Source: Oidiodendron maius Zn | Lineage: Eukaryota > Ascomycota > Leotiomycetes > Myxotrichaceae | DNA length: 64,000 bases | Assembly: GCA_000827325.1 (NCBI GenBank) | Contig: KN832886.1 | Span: 783,629 to 847,628, forward strand | Reading direction: 5' to 3' | Shown here: piece after piece, positions 1 to 10,635 of the stretch | How the letters are laid out: each line of letters starts with the position of its first letter | Numbering within the stretch: position 1 is the first letter of the stretch | Notes under the pieces: model-generated | The model's input: only the letters and a program-made list of their open reading frames with translations | Database searches by the model: none | What the model was told of the DNA's origin: nothing | Made by a program: the position numbers and the translations under genes

Positions 1-1382
1 GTTGGAAGCGGGTTCGTGAAATCGGACTTCTACCAGAAACAGACCAATGGTGCGTCATCAGTGTTCAGCATAACCGACCCAAAAAAGCACAGTGCACGAC
101 GGCGTCTACTGTCTGCACCTATGTCAGATTCGTCCTTGAAGTCGATGGAGTCCCTTATCAACGAAAAAATTACTCTTGCCATCCAGAGGATAAAAGAGGA
201 GATGGAACTAAGAGGCTCAGCAGACGTATTTAAGTGGTGGTTGTTTATGGCTTCCGATGTGATAGGCCAGTTAACCTTCGGTGACTCCTTTAAAAATCTC
301 GATCGAGGAGTGGTATGATCTCAATTGTACTAACGTCTAGTACTATTCCACTGATTATCGTACAGGAAAATCAGTATTTTTCTGATATGAAGAAAGTTGG
401 TTCTATCGGAGCGCTGAACACAAGCTTTCCAGTTATAGTCAAATTATCACGCACCATACCACTACCCTTCTTTGCGAGTATAACAAGCGCAAGTAAACGG
501 CTGGTCATATATGCTGAACAGTCTCTCGAGCGCTATAAGAAGCTGCTTGATGCCGACCCTACGCACCCACCACCGACACTCTTCACCAAGTTGTTCCAAG
601 CCGGTGAAGAAGGCTTGCCAAATGATGTTCTGAAGGATGAGGCACGAGGGTATATCATTGCTGGCAGTGATACTACTGCAGTCAGCCTTACATATCTCGT
701 CTGGGCAGTCTGCTCCGATGAGAAGATTAAAGCAACTCTGATCGAAGAGCTAGGCTCTCTTCCAGAAAATTTCCAGGACCAAGATACCCGAAATCTTGTA
801 TACTTGAACCAAGTAATTGATGAGACCTTGCGTGTGTACTCGGCTGCTCCGTCCGCTTTACCTCGCACTGTTCCACCTGGTGGCGCAGTCTTGGCAGGCA
901 AACATATTCCCGGAGGCGTCACAGCTACGACTCAGGCATACAGCCTTCATCGAAATCAAGACGTCTTTCCGGATCCTGAGAGGTGAGCCTAATTTCTGTA
1001 GCATTTCCCTGAGATGCATAAAGAACTCTCAGATGTCTAACCGACACCCAACCAGATTCAACCCGACAAGGTGGGTTGCGCCGACAAAGGACATGAAAGA
1101 TGCTTTCATGCCTTTTGGTGGTGGCTCCCGTAGTAAGTTTTACCACTCAATCATGTCACCAAACTGAACTTCTATTTTACTAAGAGATGTGGTATTTAAC
1201 TAGTTTGCTTGGGAATGCACTTGGCACGAATGGAGCTGAGAATGGCCGCCGCCCTCTTTTTTCGTACATTTCCGCATGCGAGGGTATCAAATCTAGAGGG
1301 AATGAGTGATGCGGATATGGCCGAAAAGATATATTTTCTTCTGTCGCCGAAAGGCAAGCGTTGTCTCATACGAGCTTCATGA
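1..1382 (+). CDS. Cytochrome P450 monooxygenase, 3' part (5' end outside window)
   Basis: Heme-thiolate monooxygenase, by family a membrane-anchored ER enzyme using NADPH-P450 reductase. The frame is open from base 1, so the N-terminus lies outside the window. Exons that fit in phase are 1-312, 366-982, 1056-1132 and 1204-1382, giving about 394 residues. Visible motifs are the I-helix AGSDTT, the K-helix ExxR (ETLR), an FNPTRW motif equivalent to PERF, and the heme loop FGGGSR-I-CLG. The heme loop is split by the last intron: the codon for Ile is completed across the junction and the ligand Cys opens exon 4. Introns are 53, 73 and 71 nt with GT-AG ends. The protein ends ...KRCLIRAS. I saw no internal stop or frameshift, so the visible part looks functional. 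Substrate cannot be told from sequence; no neighbour within the window indicates a pathway. Confidence 0.93.
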
Positions 1383-2180
1383 TTATGCATTATGTTACGG
1401 CTCTGGAGAGACCATAACTATGGTCCACGTGATACTCACACGTAATGAGCGAGCGAGGTTGGTATAAGGCACCTGCACTGACCTTAATCTTAGTCTTCCC
1501 TCCTTAGTTTTGTATTCTAAGTTTATAAATCGATATTATGCTTCCACCTTGAGGCCTCTCTCTCGTATTGTAACATTATACAAGATCAGGTTCGCTCTAA
1601 GAACAGGAAGACTTGGGTCGCAGATTGAGGTCAGTGCCTTTACGCAGAACTCCCAACAGTTTGGGACTTGAGACTTGACCGGTCTACAGCGGCTGTGGGA
1701 CAATAACTAGTTGGGCTGTTGGATGATTCTCGATTTCTTTCAAACGTTATGTGAAACGAGATATAGCTTTAGCCATGAGTGGGACTGCAAAAGGCCATTG
1801 GCCTTACACAGTCAACTGGAATAAATCGATTCAATTTAATTTAATTTAATTGAATCAATCAATCCGATCCCTTATCTTCTCCCATCTTTCCTCCTCTTCC
1901 TCCTTTTCCCACTCCACCAGAGTCTACTGGTTCATGTCAGCCACAATTATGGCACCACAACCAGATGCTACACAGCATCTTTTGATAATGACATTACTAA
2001 AGAGATGGTCTGAAACCAAGCTAATAGCAGAAGCCCTATGCAGCTCCCGTGCCATCCAGAGATTCTGTTATACAATAGTTCGAAATTCCCATCCTAAGAA
2101 CAAAACAGCGTCAACTCTCGAAGCTGTATTATTTAAGCCTAGTCGGACTGTCTTGAAAGTAAAATGTAATCTGATCTAGG
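1383..2180. other. Intergenic, no convincing gene
   Basis: I see no supported gene here. A low-complexity stretch at about 1828-1862 consists of repeated ATTTA/ATCA units and forms an imperfect A/T palindrome (GATTCAATTTAA...TTAATTGAATC). An open frame across 1850-2179 has a Ser/Phe-rich composition typical of a pyrimidine-rich tract and no recognisable domain. Confidence 0.5.
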
Positions 2181-3151
2181 CTAATTCATTGGCATATCCT
2201 GTAGGCCCCACGTGAATAGAACCTCGGTCGCTCCCAAAGACTCTGAAATTATCTTGGACAGTGGTTTCACTCTATCCCGTAACCCTTCCCAATGATGCCT
2301 GCCAAGGTCTAGAGTTGGGAGCTGCGGGTAGCGCTTTTCAATGATTCCTAACCAGTTCACGCGATCTACGCGCGCACTGTAGAGCAGGTGCTGAGCATCG
2401 TTCATAATACACTGCTTTCGATCTATCTTGTTCGCCACGTTGTATACACCGAACCCCGACAATGGTACTGCTGTTTCGGTAGAGTCGAATATGCAGGTAA
2501 AAATACCCGTGCCCATGGCCACACGCACATCCACGGAGTTTTGCGGCAGTTTGACTAGGAGTAATCAAAAAGCAAATCCAAGCTATAATCAACTTCTTCA
2601 CATATATTGATAATAACCAAAAAAAGCAACTTCTTTGTTGTGCTCAGAAACATTGGAGAATCCTGCAGTGAATCTCCCACTTAGTAGAAATTCGATAGCC
2701 TCGCCCATGCCCGGGAGAGTCCTCTCGACCGTGATGTCCTGGACGAATAGTATAGTGGCCTCGCTATAGCATCAACCACCATCTATCGATGCTCTCTACT
2801 TGCAGAGCATCTCGCGAAGCTGCCTGTACATGTATGGGTCATACGAACGGATTTCTCGCCATTAAATATAGCAAATTTAACACAGCCCAAGTAAATCCCC
2901 ACCAGGAGCTCACAAAGCCCTCCACTCCTCGCTTCTTCTTTTAGGAGGTTGGAGCGGCATATTTTGAGGTTTAAAGGAATCGATGCAACATTGATCATAG
3001 CATGGATGCTCAGATTATATAGATGAAGAGCCGGTACTACTAACTTCTCGTAAGCGATGAAATCAGGATTGGAAGTCAAGTTCACCAACCGAAGTTGGGA
3101 TCGAGATCTAAGAAGCCAGTCCTCGAATCCGAAATCCGGAAGCGATATCAA
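2181..3151 (-). pseudogene. Possible decayed hypothetical gene (two fragments)
   Basis: Two minus-strand open segments, 3151-2783 (about 122 residues, beginning MISLPDFGFEDWLL) and 2534-2181 (about 117 residues, ending QDMPMN), have protein-like composition. They are separated by about 250 bases with stops. I found no convincing splice pair that joins them, and I recognise no domain. They could be two exons of a lineage-specific gene or remains of one. Function is unknown. Confidence 0.25.
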
Positions 3152-3386
3152 CCTCGGAACTGGAGCTAGTTTGACTCCAACACTCGAGCATACTGAGCCC
3201 TAACAATATTATGGGGCACGTATGTGGGCTCAGCAATATGGCGCTATTGCTGGTGAACGGTTATTTAAGTACCTGTCCGACTCCCATGCCCATTGGCTGA
3301 TGTCGGAATTCGGAAACTGGGAAAAGCTGCATCCTAAGCCAACCATTCCCAGAAACCGTCAAAGAGAATCAGTGTGCTCTTTGGCT

Positions 3387-3604
3387 CGACGGTTTCCTAA
3401 GCCTGTGTCCCACATTGAGCGATGCACGTCGACTTTGAGCACACAATGCGACGCTTTCCTGGATTTCCCAACATATCCTACATCGAGCAACGTACGTCGA
3501 TTGATGTACGTCAATTTTCAGCACAATTATATGCGCGACGGTTTCCCGAAATGCCTGTAGCCCGTCCCACGCCGAACGATGCACATCAATTTTCAGCACC
3601 ACGA
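3387..3604. repeat. Degenerate tandem repeat, three units
   Basis: Three imperfect units begin at about 3387, 3449 and 3536, each opening with CGACG(G/C)TTTCC and carrying a later CGATGCAC(G/A)TC / GTACGTCAATTTTCAGCAC block. Units 2 and 3 share TCAATTTTCAGCAC. Unit length is unequal (62 and 87 bp), so this is an old array. On the minus strand it encodes the repeated string VLKIDVH, but the frames are short and I do not call a gene. Confidence 0.5.
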
Positions 3605-4380
3605 TGGGTCGTCACAGAATGGGCGCTATACGCCGTCTCAATCTGGAGCAGTATCAAAACGATCATCAAGCAGATGGCAGCGCTCGAGATCGAAAGGCAT
3701 ACCTAGGCCACAGGAGATACATGCATTTGGTATGGTTTGAATGATTCCAGCCGCATGCGGCACTGGCTGCCGGGATGCCAAAAGAAATTCAGGTCGTTGA
3801 TCTTACTCTGTTGGGTGTCAGGACCGATCTTCTTGTGTCATCTGACAGACCATACTCATACGGGTGGTTGGTAAATAGAATTGAATGGCTAAGCATAGGC
3901 CCGGTCATGCAACGACATGTTAGCATCTGGCTACCCTGATTCAATCAATTTAGCCCCTTAACGATATTCTCTCAGGTGTACAGTCAACAGTGGGCGTGGC
4001 CCTCCCCATTATGCCGACTGATGTTCGTAATACCCTAAGGTCTGTGGCTGAATTCCATAACTTTTTAGACCGACATACGAAAACTTTCTCCCCATGCCTT
4101 TTCCTTTTTTTCGGATTTTAATCTACTCTAGCATACAGAAGCGCCGCTGTCTTTATGCGGAGTATTTGTTGCCTGTAATGCAGTTTGGAAGCTTGGTGTA
4201 GCGTCCGACCGCGGCAAGATGTCATCTTTATTCGATGGTACACTGTCGCAAATTGTAAAATATTAGTAAGAGTTCTGATTTCTGATGGAAGAGCACAAGT
4301 TTAACAACTAAGAATAGATTTCCAGAAGGTCATTTTCGCTATATCTACAACTTTTTAGTCTACCCTAACGTCTCAGCTTC
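3605..4380. other. Intergenic, nothing recognised
   Basis: No open frame with protein-like composition and no RNA gene or repeat that I could recognise. The last few hundred bases are downstream of the minus-strand secreted peptide gene and would hold its 3' UTR. Confidence 0.5.
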
Positions 4381-4850
4381 TTAGGAAGTCAAATTTATCA
4401 ATCGTGGTGCAAAATCTTCATCTCCATCCTCTCCTCCAGAGCTTCTGGGGCTTCTCGGGCGGCCTGTAGCATGAGAATGCTTTGGTTCGCGCCTCTCAAC
4501 CTCTTCCCCACGTCTTGGATGGGTTGGACGGTTTGTAGGGTGAGAGTGCTTTGGCTCGCGTCTCTCAATTCCTTCTTCATTTTCTCCCCGTCTTGGACGG
4601 GTCGGGCGGTTTGTAGGGTAAGAGTGCTTTGACTCCCGCTTTTGGATATATTCAGGAAAAGGACCAATCGAAGGAAGTTTTGTATCAACAGCCACTGCTT
4701 TAACTGTTTTAGTAGGAATTGGAGCTGTGAATATATCCATTAGCCAGCTTAATGATGAGACGGTTAAAGCGGTTACTTACTTGCGCCCACAATGCTTGAC
4801 ATAGTAAGAAGTCCCGCCAGAGCAGCGTTACAAATGCTTTGAGTCTTCAT
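4381..4850 (-). CDS. Secreted repeat protein, candidate kexin-processed peptide precursor
   Basis: Two exons, 4850-4781 and 4724-4381 (56-nt GT-AG intron), give a 137-residue protein. The N-terminus MKTQSICNAALAGLLTMSSIVGA is a typical signal peptide, ending near the splice junction. After a linker of about 30 residues come three repeats with the pattern (K/R)R-E-(S/P)-KHS-(Y/H)-(P/A)-T-(N/G)-RP-x-x-PR, each preceded by KR or RR. Repeats 1 and 2 are also followed by RRG and an acidic spacer (ENEEG, EEVE). The tail is acidic (GGEDGDEDF). Known for the family: fungal multicopy precursors (alpha-pheromones, KEPs, dikaritin precursors) combine signal peptide, repeats and Kex2 sites. Inferred: Kex2 cleavage would release short cationic Pro/Arg/His-rich peptides. 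No UstYa-type (DUF3328) gene is visible nearby, so a cyclised product is not supported. It may instead be an uncleaved repeat cell-wall protein. Confidence 0.7.
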
Positions 4851-5126
4851 TTTGAACCTGGTATCGAAACTTTTGAGAAAACTTTTGGAAAAAAAAAACT
4901 TTTGACCGTTATTGACAGTACTAGAACTGATGCTGGATATTTGAGATGTTGATGATTTTTGACTTTCAAGCAGAATCTCTGACATTTTATATACAGTTTT
5001 ATCTTCTTAGAATGTTAATTAGAGAGAGAATTGAGGCTTTTGCGAGTCTTTGAATCCTGAATTTCCAAACGACTCTGCCACTGCAAGCCAATCCCATCAT
5101 TCCTCCTGAAATAACTTTGACCAATT

Positions 5127-5345
5127 TTGAATAACACTATCACAGGAGTAAAGGCAAGTAATCATTGGCTCGTTTATACAAGCCTGCCCTGGTGCGACTT
5201 TGCAGTCATAAGCGATTACGACGGTCAGGGGTACAGCCTAGCTTACTGCAAATCGTTTTACATTGGCTCTAATTTTAGAGCCTACTCAACCTGCGGCCAG
5301 CATGGCTTTGCTGTGGCATATCTATCTCATAGATCGGGGATCTGA
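5127..5345 (+). other. Short Cys-containing open frame, unassigned
   Basis: A 72-codon frame without an ATG, possibly an exon: the bases just before it (CTATCACAG) look like an intron 3' end. It contains four Cys and many aromatic and Ser/Gly residues (for example DYDGQGYSLAYCKSFYIGS), a composition found in small secreted proteins. I found no upstream exon with a signal peptide and recognise no family. It lies between the divergent secreted-repeat gene and the LicD gene. Confidence 0.2.
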
Positions 5346-6134
5346 CAATTGAAGGGGGATATTCCTATCACATCTCCTTGAATTTTGTAGAATAATTACT
5401 CCTACTATTATTCACAATAGTAGAACTGATCCCAGCGACTACCCCTTGTAGGTGCAGTTTAGAGTACGCTATAAAGCAGAAACTCTAGCAGTATAACAAA
5501 GATTTAGCGGAAAGGTCCCAATTTTTGCCCTGTTTACCCAATCCAATCGATGTCACCACATGCACCTGTGTTTATATTGCCGCTCACGGCGCCTGATGTC
5601 TATTTGTCAAACACTCCTGTAACGTGGCACCAAGCTTCATGATCGAATAAATTAATGTTTTCAGACCCCTATTTCCTGTCTGTTGTCAAACACTAGCAAT
5701 ACAGATGGGGGCTGCGTATGCTACAAATCGTGGCTGGTGCTAAGCATTTAGATACTTGATACACAATCCTGCTTCCCGGAGGCTTAGATTTCATCCTACC
5801 CCCCCTCTGCTGGTGATTTATTGCGTCTGAGATTTGCTATCCAGGCTGTTACCAGACGACGGGAGGAAGTGGCTTCTGATTAATTTTTAAATTGACACTC
5901 TTATTCGATATGTAATCTTACTTGTGTACCTATGTACTAATTCTAAGTCGGACCCGTAGTGAACCCATTTGCTCTTCTTATATCTAACCACATCCTCATA
6001 TCGCTCCAATTTTTTTAATTTTTTTTGTACATTTCAAGCCCAGTTCAATTTGCTCAACAACTACTCCATATTCATAAGCCGCCTCTGACTAATTCCCTGG
6101 AGCCAAAGAAGTGCACTTGAAGGGCTTAACACCA
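5346..6134. other. Intergenic, upstream of the LicD-family gene
   Basis: No coding signal. The last 150 bases contain T-rich runs (about 6008-6026) and the leader of the downstream gene. Confidence 0.5.
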
Positions 6135-7275
6135 ATGCACAAGATGTACCTAACATGGTACTTACAGTTATTTTCTTTATCGGTTGTATCTGTTGTAGCA
6201 GTACGGCCACATAACATAGGTTCTATTAGTATAATGGGACCAGCGTGTCAAGATATGAGTGGTAGGGACAGTGACCCCCCAGGCAAATACTTTCGTAAGT
6301 AAAACCAGCAGTTGTGAACACGTTTGCTAATGTAGCACAGATGAAAGTGTGTAAGTCGGATCAATAAACAATAATTTACAGTGTAAATATGCTAATAGTT
6401 TCCTACTTAGGTTTCATCCGCATTATGACGGACGGTCTGCAAATCCTGCCACATACTATACCGAATGAGACTAACATCATCCTTTAGATTTGCCGAAAAG
6501 GAATTGGGTTACACAGGGCGTAAACATACTCTTTCTAACCTGATCCAATCCTATCTGGCTACTTTTGTAGACACTGGTGTAGAAACATGGTTGATGCACG
6601 GAACTTTGTTAGGTTGGTGGTGGAATGGCAAGGTAAGTTCAATAGCAGTTTGATTAGACCAAGCCATTGACTTTCTCTTATATGTAGGTATTGCCCTGGG
6701 ATACTGATTCTGATATGCAAATATCTGAAGCATCTATGCATTATCTTGCATCGTACTATAATATGTCTATATTCCACTACAAGACGCTACGGATTCCAGA
6801 GGGCCGAGATTATTTATTGGAAATAAATCCCAACTATGTTAACCGAGACCAGACGGATGAGTTGAACCAGATTGATGCGCGGTGGATCGATACATCTACA
6901 GGACTTTTTATTGATATTACTGCGGCGAGTTATGATCCAACGCACCCCGCTGGAATGGGCATATTGAGCTGCAAGGATGGACATGAGTATCTGGTAGGCA
7001 AAAGATTGCCAAGAACAAAATCTTTGTTTTAACGACTCGTAGGACAGTTACACTTTTCCTTTGAGAGACACTCTGTTCGAAGGGGTACCGGCAAAAGTTT
7101 CATTCGCACCTAGAAAGCTTTTAGAGGCTGAATACCGCAAGAAGGCTTTGACTCTTACTACTTATGAAGGGTATGATATAAACATGGCCCTGTTTATATT
7201 TTGGCACGGAAATGCTGACATGGTTATTTGAGGCATTATTTTAACGACGAAAAGTTCGAGTGGATTCCTCATTAG
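6135..7275 (+). CDS. LicD-family (phosphoryl-choline/mannosylphosphate transferase-like) protein
   Basis: Seven exons give about 271 residues: 6135-6294, 6341-6350, 6411-6434, 6488-6632, 6688-6993, 7043-7170 and 7233-7275. The N-terminus is hydrophobic (LTWYLQLFSLSVVSVVAV), a signal peptide or anchor. The core LicD signature is clear: VETWLMHGTLLGWWWNGK, then LPWDTDSDMQ (the acidic metal/nucleotide motif), IDARWIDTSTGLFIDITA, and the closing HYFNDEKFEWIPH. Exon 2 is only 10 nt but is required to restore KYFHESVFHPHYDGRF across three junctions. The intron at 6435 starts with the unusual donor GTCTGC. Known: LicD domains occur in fungal Golgi/secretory proteins involved in transferring phospho-substituents to glycans. 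The substrate is not known here. No internal stop; it appears intact. Confidence 0.9.
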
Positions 7276-7359
7276 AAGATGGTAGACTCTGGGATAGCAT
7301 TTAGCAGTTAGTAGGGCTACTAATGCTGAGTGTTAGCAGAGAGTTATAACATTATTTGT

Positions 7360-7790
7360 CAATTAGCCTGACCCACCGCTTCTGGGTATTGTCGATATCC
7401 TCAGGTGGGGGTTCATGGTGAACAATCGAGTGCAGTGATCCTGTGTCCACCTGTGAGGCGAAGCGGTAGCGCCTAGATCAACCCATTCCAACATGAGCAG
7501 TATCGCTCGTGCTTTGGCCATTTCCCTCTGCCTGCTGCTCAGTCCAGAACATGGTCGACGACCGTCACTGGAAATGTTCGCGCACCATCTTAGCCCTGGC
7601 GCGCTCGAACACGGCGAGCGCAAAGTTATCTAGAATACCAAGGACATTGCAGTAGGTAAACTCAGATTCCATCTGGATGCGCAGGCGCCGCCGGAACTCA
7701 GCCCAGTCGGCATCGTTATCGTAGGTGATGCGATAAATCACAAATACCCATACCCAGTGGCCATCCTCTTCCAGGTGCTTCTCAATCTAC
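7360..7790 (-). pseudogene. Relic of a widespread fungal hypothetical-protein family
   Basis: Read on the minus strand from about 7788, a continuous stretch resembles a common, functionally uncharacterised fungal family, from memory of its pattern: HWVWVFVIYRITYDNDADWAEF, a middle region LRIQMESEF, then KMVREHF followed by a stop. Further on comes RRYRFASQVDTGSLHSIV, after another in-frame stop. A stop also lies directly upstream (before IEKHLEED) and no start codon fits. The gene is therefore broken in at least two places. Confidence 0.6.
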
Positions 7791-8780
7791 TCGGCTGGAT
7801 GAAGATGCCACGACATGTCCGGGTTGCGCTGCGATGGTGACTTCATTCGGCGACAAATACTTTCCGACCACGCCAGATCGGCCTCCAATGACTTCCCTTT
7901 AAGCATATCCTCAGGTAAAATTAGAAAGGGATCCATTGTAAGGACTGACGAGATTGCAAGAATGTACAAAGCCAATGCAGAATCAAGTGCGTAACGTACT
8001 TTATAAGCCAATACCAGTGGTCATATATGCGAGTGGATCACTCAATTTTACTGTAATAACTCTGCCATCTTAAAAGCCCCCCGTCTCGCAGTATCCGTGG
8101 TCAAATTTTCTCCGCGAGGATCATGTCTCGGTTTTGGTAAAGCCCAAGACATAGATAAAAGGCCTGTAATAATGCCGGCAAAGAATAGACGTATTCCAAA
8201 GTTGATAAACGACAAAGTGTATTGTTTGCATGAAATTGATTTTAAAGCTAGGGATCTTTGACATGCGGATATCCAGTACAGTTATACAAGATTTTGTCCC
8301 ATGGAGAACAGACATTCGAGTATATTAGCCTTCCTAAATTGCCTAAGCGTAAGGGCGTCATGCAGAATAAAAATAACGCTAAAATGATGGCTGGAGCATA
8401 AAAAGTATAAAGAATAAAGCGACTACTGAGATAGTACTAGCTGTATATGTGGGGTGCATATACACTGTCTGGCCGCTGACGTCTCTAGGCTACAACATTA
8501 ATTTACTTCAACAAAAAACTCGTTTTAGTATGATAAAGAGATTCTATATAAAGTATGGTATGAAGGAGAATCTAACACTGCCTCTTCATAACTTTGGAAG
8601 GCAATTTATTATTTAAAATTGTTGATGCATACTGTATATTACTAGGCACCTTTGGTAGCATCATCCTGGCAAGTTTATCATGCCGTGCCGCAAGCGAGGC
8701 TTCTGTTTGTTTACAAGTAAGTGCAACATCGCAAAACTCGCCTCTATAGGTTAGGCTCGATAAGTCCTCCTCTCTCCCTG
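7787..8780. other. Intergenic, no supported gene
   Basis: Short open frames occur on the minus strand (8011-7787, 8315-8121, 8796-8572) but none has a recognisable motif, a plausible splice partner or consistent codon use. Confidence 0.45.
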
Positions 8781-9030
8781 CAGAGCTGGATGGCACCGTC
8801 TAGGCCGACGCGTTTGACGACGAGGTCACCGCCACGGAGAGGATCGTCCTAGGCCCAATTGAAGACATGGTGCATCTTCTAGGGGCTAGGCGAGATCTCT
8901 TGCGCAAGTACCGGAAGTTGTATGGTGCCCGCCACTGGTCAAACGAAGGACATTGCGACGTTGTTCGTGTGATTGACCTAGTGTATGATAAGGTTGGGCA
9001 GGCTAATTTTGACTTGACAGTACCTTGGGT
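8781..9030 (+). pseudogene. Fragment of a hypothetical protein gene
   Basis: A plus-strand reading frame of GC-rich, codon-biased DNA encodes AELDGTV, a stop, ADAFDDEVTATERIVLGPI, and then RRDLLRKYRKLYGARHWSNE and VVRVIDLVYDKVGQA. The composition (charged, helical, spaced Leu/Arg) is protein-like and unlike the AT-rich surroundings. The in-frame TAG and the lack of a start mark it as a remnant. I recognise no domain with certainty. Confidence 0.4.
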
Positions 9031-9650
9031 AGATATGTAGTTTCAAGTCAGTCAATGATGTGCTTTCTATGCAGCAGCTTGAATAATTAATCACACCTAT
9101 TTCTCTAGAGAGTTTAATCTTGTCAAACGAATCTCGCAGCTCCAACAAGAACATTTCAGCCCATGGCGCGCCTGAGCAATGTCAACGAGGGCTTAACTCG
9201 CGATTAACCGCAGATCCAAACCTCTCACATTATACGGATGCCACAACCGCATAAAAGGCTGTCATGTGGCAATGAGCTACCTGCGTCGCGCCAACAGATT
9301 TTGCAGCCAAGCACATCTTGGATTTCGATTACCCGTCGGAGTGCACAAAACATTGGGGATTCCCTACTGCTGCCGAATAGTACACAAAAGCCCGCCGCTG
9401 AGAGCTTATCAGCATCATCGCTTGCTCACAAGCCTCGACGAAAAACGATAGCGAATGCGCCTGTCATCCCACTGCAACCACGCGCCTCATCTAATAGAAA
9501 TCAAAGCCGGTCCCGTGGTAGCTGCTACTAAACCCAAATTTAAGAAGACAATACCAGCAAATCTGCACCAGTCGGGAACCTAAGTCAACCTGAATCACCG
9601 CCTACAGATTCACCCAACTCACCACGGGAGTGGGTAATGTGCCTATATTA
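9031..9650. other. Non-coding or unassigned
   Basis: Two overlapping frames at 9238-9531 are Ser/Arg/Gln-rich and lack motifs; I do not call them. Nothing else was recognised. Confidence 0.4.
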
Positions 9651-9883
9651 TATTGATCAGGGCCTCAAGCACGCATTATACATCCCTTAGGATCTAGGAT
9701 ATCCTTTAGGATCCAGGATATATGGGAGTCAATAAGAGGCCGAATAGGTCTATATAAAGGGGTCCTTACTCCAGTATAGCTGTGCTTAATTAGTTGTCTC
9801 TGCATCACTCAATAGTCAATATAACTGAGTTTCACCTTGATATCCGATTACAACTTGCGCATTAACCTGACCTCTGCTCAAGA
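9651..9883 (+). mobile_element. LTR remnant of the same Ty1/copia family as the element at 18826
   Basis: The segment starts TATTGATCAGGGCCTCAAGCAC and ends with CCTCTGCTCAAGA, matching the two ends of the 248-bp LTRs at 18826 and 23437. The block GTTGTCTCTGCATCACTCAA plus TAGTCAATATAACTGAGTTTC is essentially identical to those LTRs, while the centre has diverged. No coding interior follows. The next bases (AGAGGATATATATTAATATA) differ from the leader of the complete element. It is either a solo LTR or the 5' end of a truncated relative. Confidence 0.8.
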
Positions 9884-9999
9884 GGATATATATTAATATA
9901 AACAGTATAAGTTACTTGGCTGCTTGAATTCCTACCTCCTTATAAATTGCAGACTAATTTTAACCCTTATAATCCTCTTAAGCAGTTAAAGTCCCTCCT

Positions 10000-10130
10000 T
10001 ATAACAAACCTAGCTAGTATAGTATATTGCTTTCAGTATAAGTGTATATAGAAACCTACATGCTGTACTGCTAGGTCATATATGTTTCTGTATACAGTGA
10101 TACTGAAAGCACTGGCCAGGTTTGTTATAC
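10000..10130. repeat. Large imperfect inverted repeat (hairpin, MITE-like)
   Basis: The left arm 10000-10055 and right arm 10084-10130 are reverse complements with a few mismatches and one gap. They share ATAACAAACCT..., TGCTTTCAGTAT and GTATA(T/C)AGAAAC, around a loop of about 28 bases. There is no coding capacity. The surroundings (9884-10380) are AT-rich. This could be a MITE, a decayed transposon end pair, or a structured non-coding RNA. Confidence 0.65.
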
Positions 10131-10635
10131 TAATGGCTCTATCTACATTATATAATTTAAAAAGTTATAATAATATGACTCAATAAACAACAATACAGTC
10201 TGTAACATTAATATCTAGCTGGCCGCTGCTGTAACCTCAACCTTACCTCTTACTTTATTAGTTTATAACACTCTATTTATATCCTTGATAACTATTCAGT
10301 ATCTCTACACTTATCAGTCCTTTCCTAGCCCTCCTCTACTTCTATATAACAATTATCTTTCATCTATGCTGTATATTGGAGTACTGTAGACAGGACTGTC
10401 TGGAATTGTTCTAGAAGCCCCGTCCTGAGGATCATCTTGGCTACTTGGACTGCCATTGTCGAGCTATAGAGAATGCGTCTGATGTCCACGTATAGAGACT
10501 TGCCTACCTACATCCGCTCCCCCCCCAACCCAGTTCCGGCATTCAAGAAGGACGTGAGTATGGAGGAAGTAATAAGTGGTTTCTCAGCACTTATATATTC
10601 AACAAGACTATCATCAAGAGTGAACGATTATCCAT
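10131..10635. other. AT-rich intergenic, 3' of the Zn2Cys6 gene
   Basis: No supported gene. The first half is TA-rich and may be relic retroelement DNA next to the LTR remnant. A plus-strand frame from 10473 overlaps the end of the minus-strand regulator and is not supported. Confidence 0.45.

Noticed and set aside
1850-2179. 109-codon plus-strand open frame
   Set aside because: Starts in an AT low-complexity tract and runs through a pyrimidine-rich stretch; no motif.
4398-4688. Long alternative minus-strand frame across the peptide-precursor repeats
   Set aside because: Shadow caused by the DNA repeats; it lacks the signal peptide and does not splice to exon 1.
4381-4850. Calling the repeat gene a dikaritin-type cyclic RiPP precursor
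   Set aside because: No UstYa/DUF3328 oxidase is visible in the window and only the first repeat contains Tyr, so cyclisation is unsupported.
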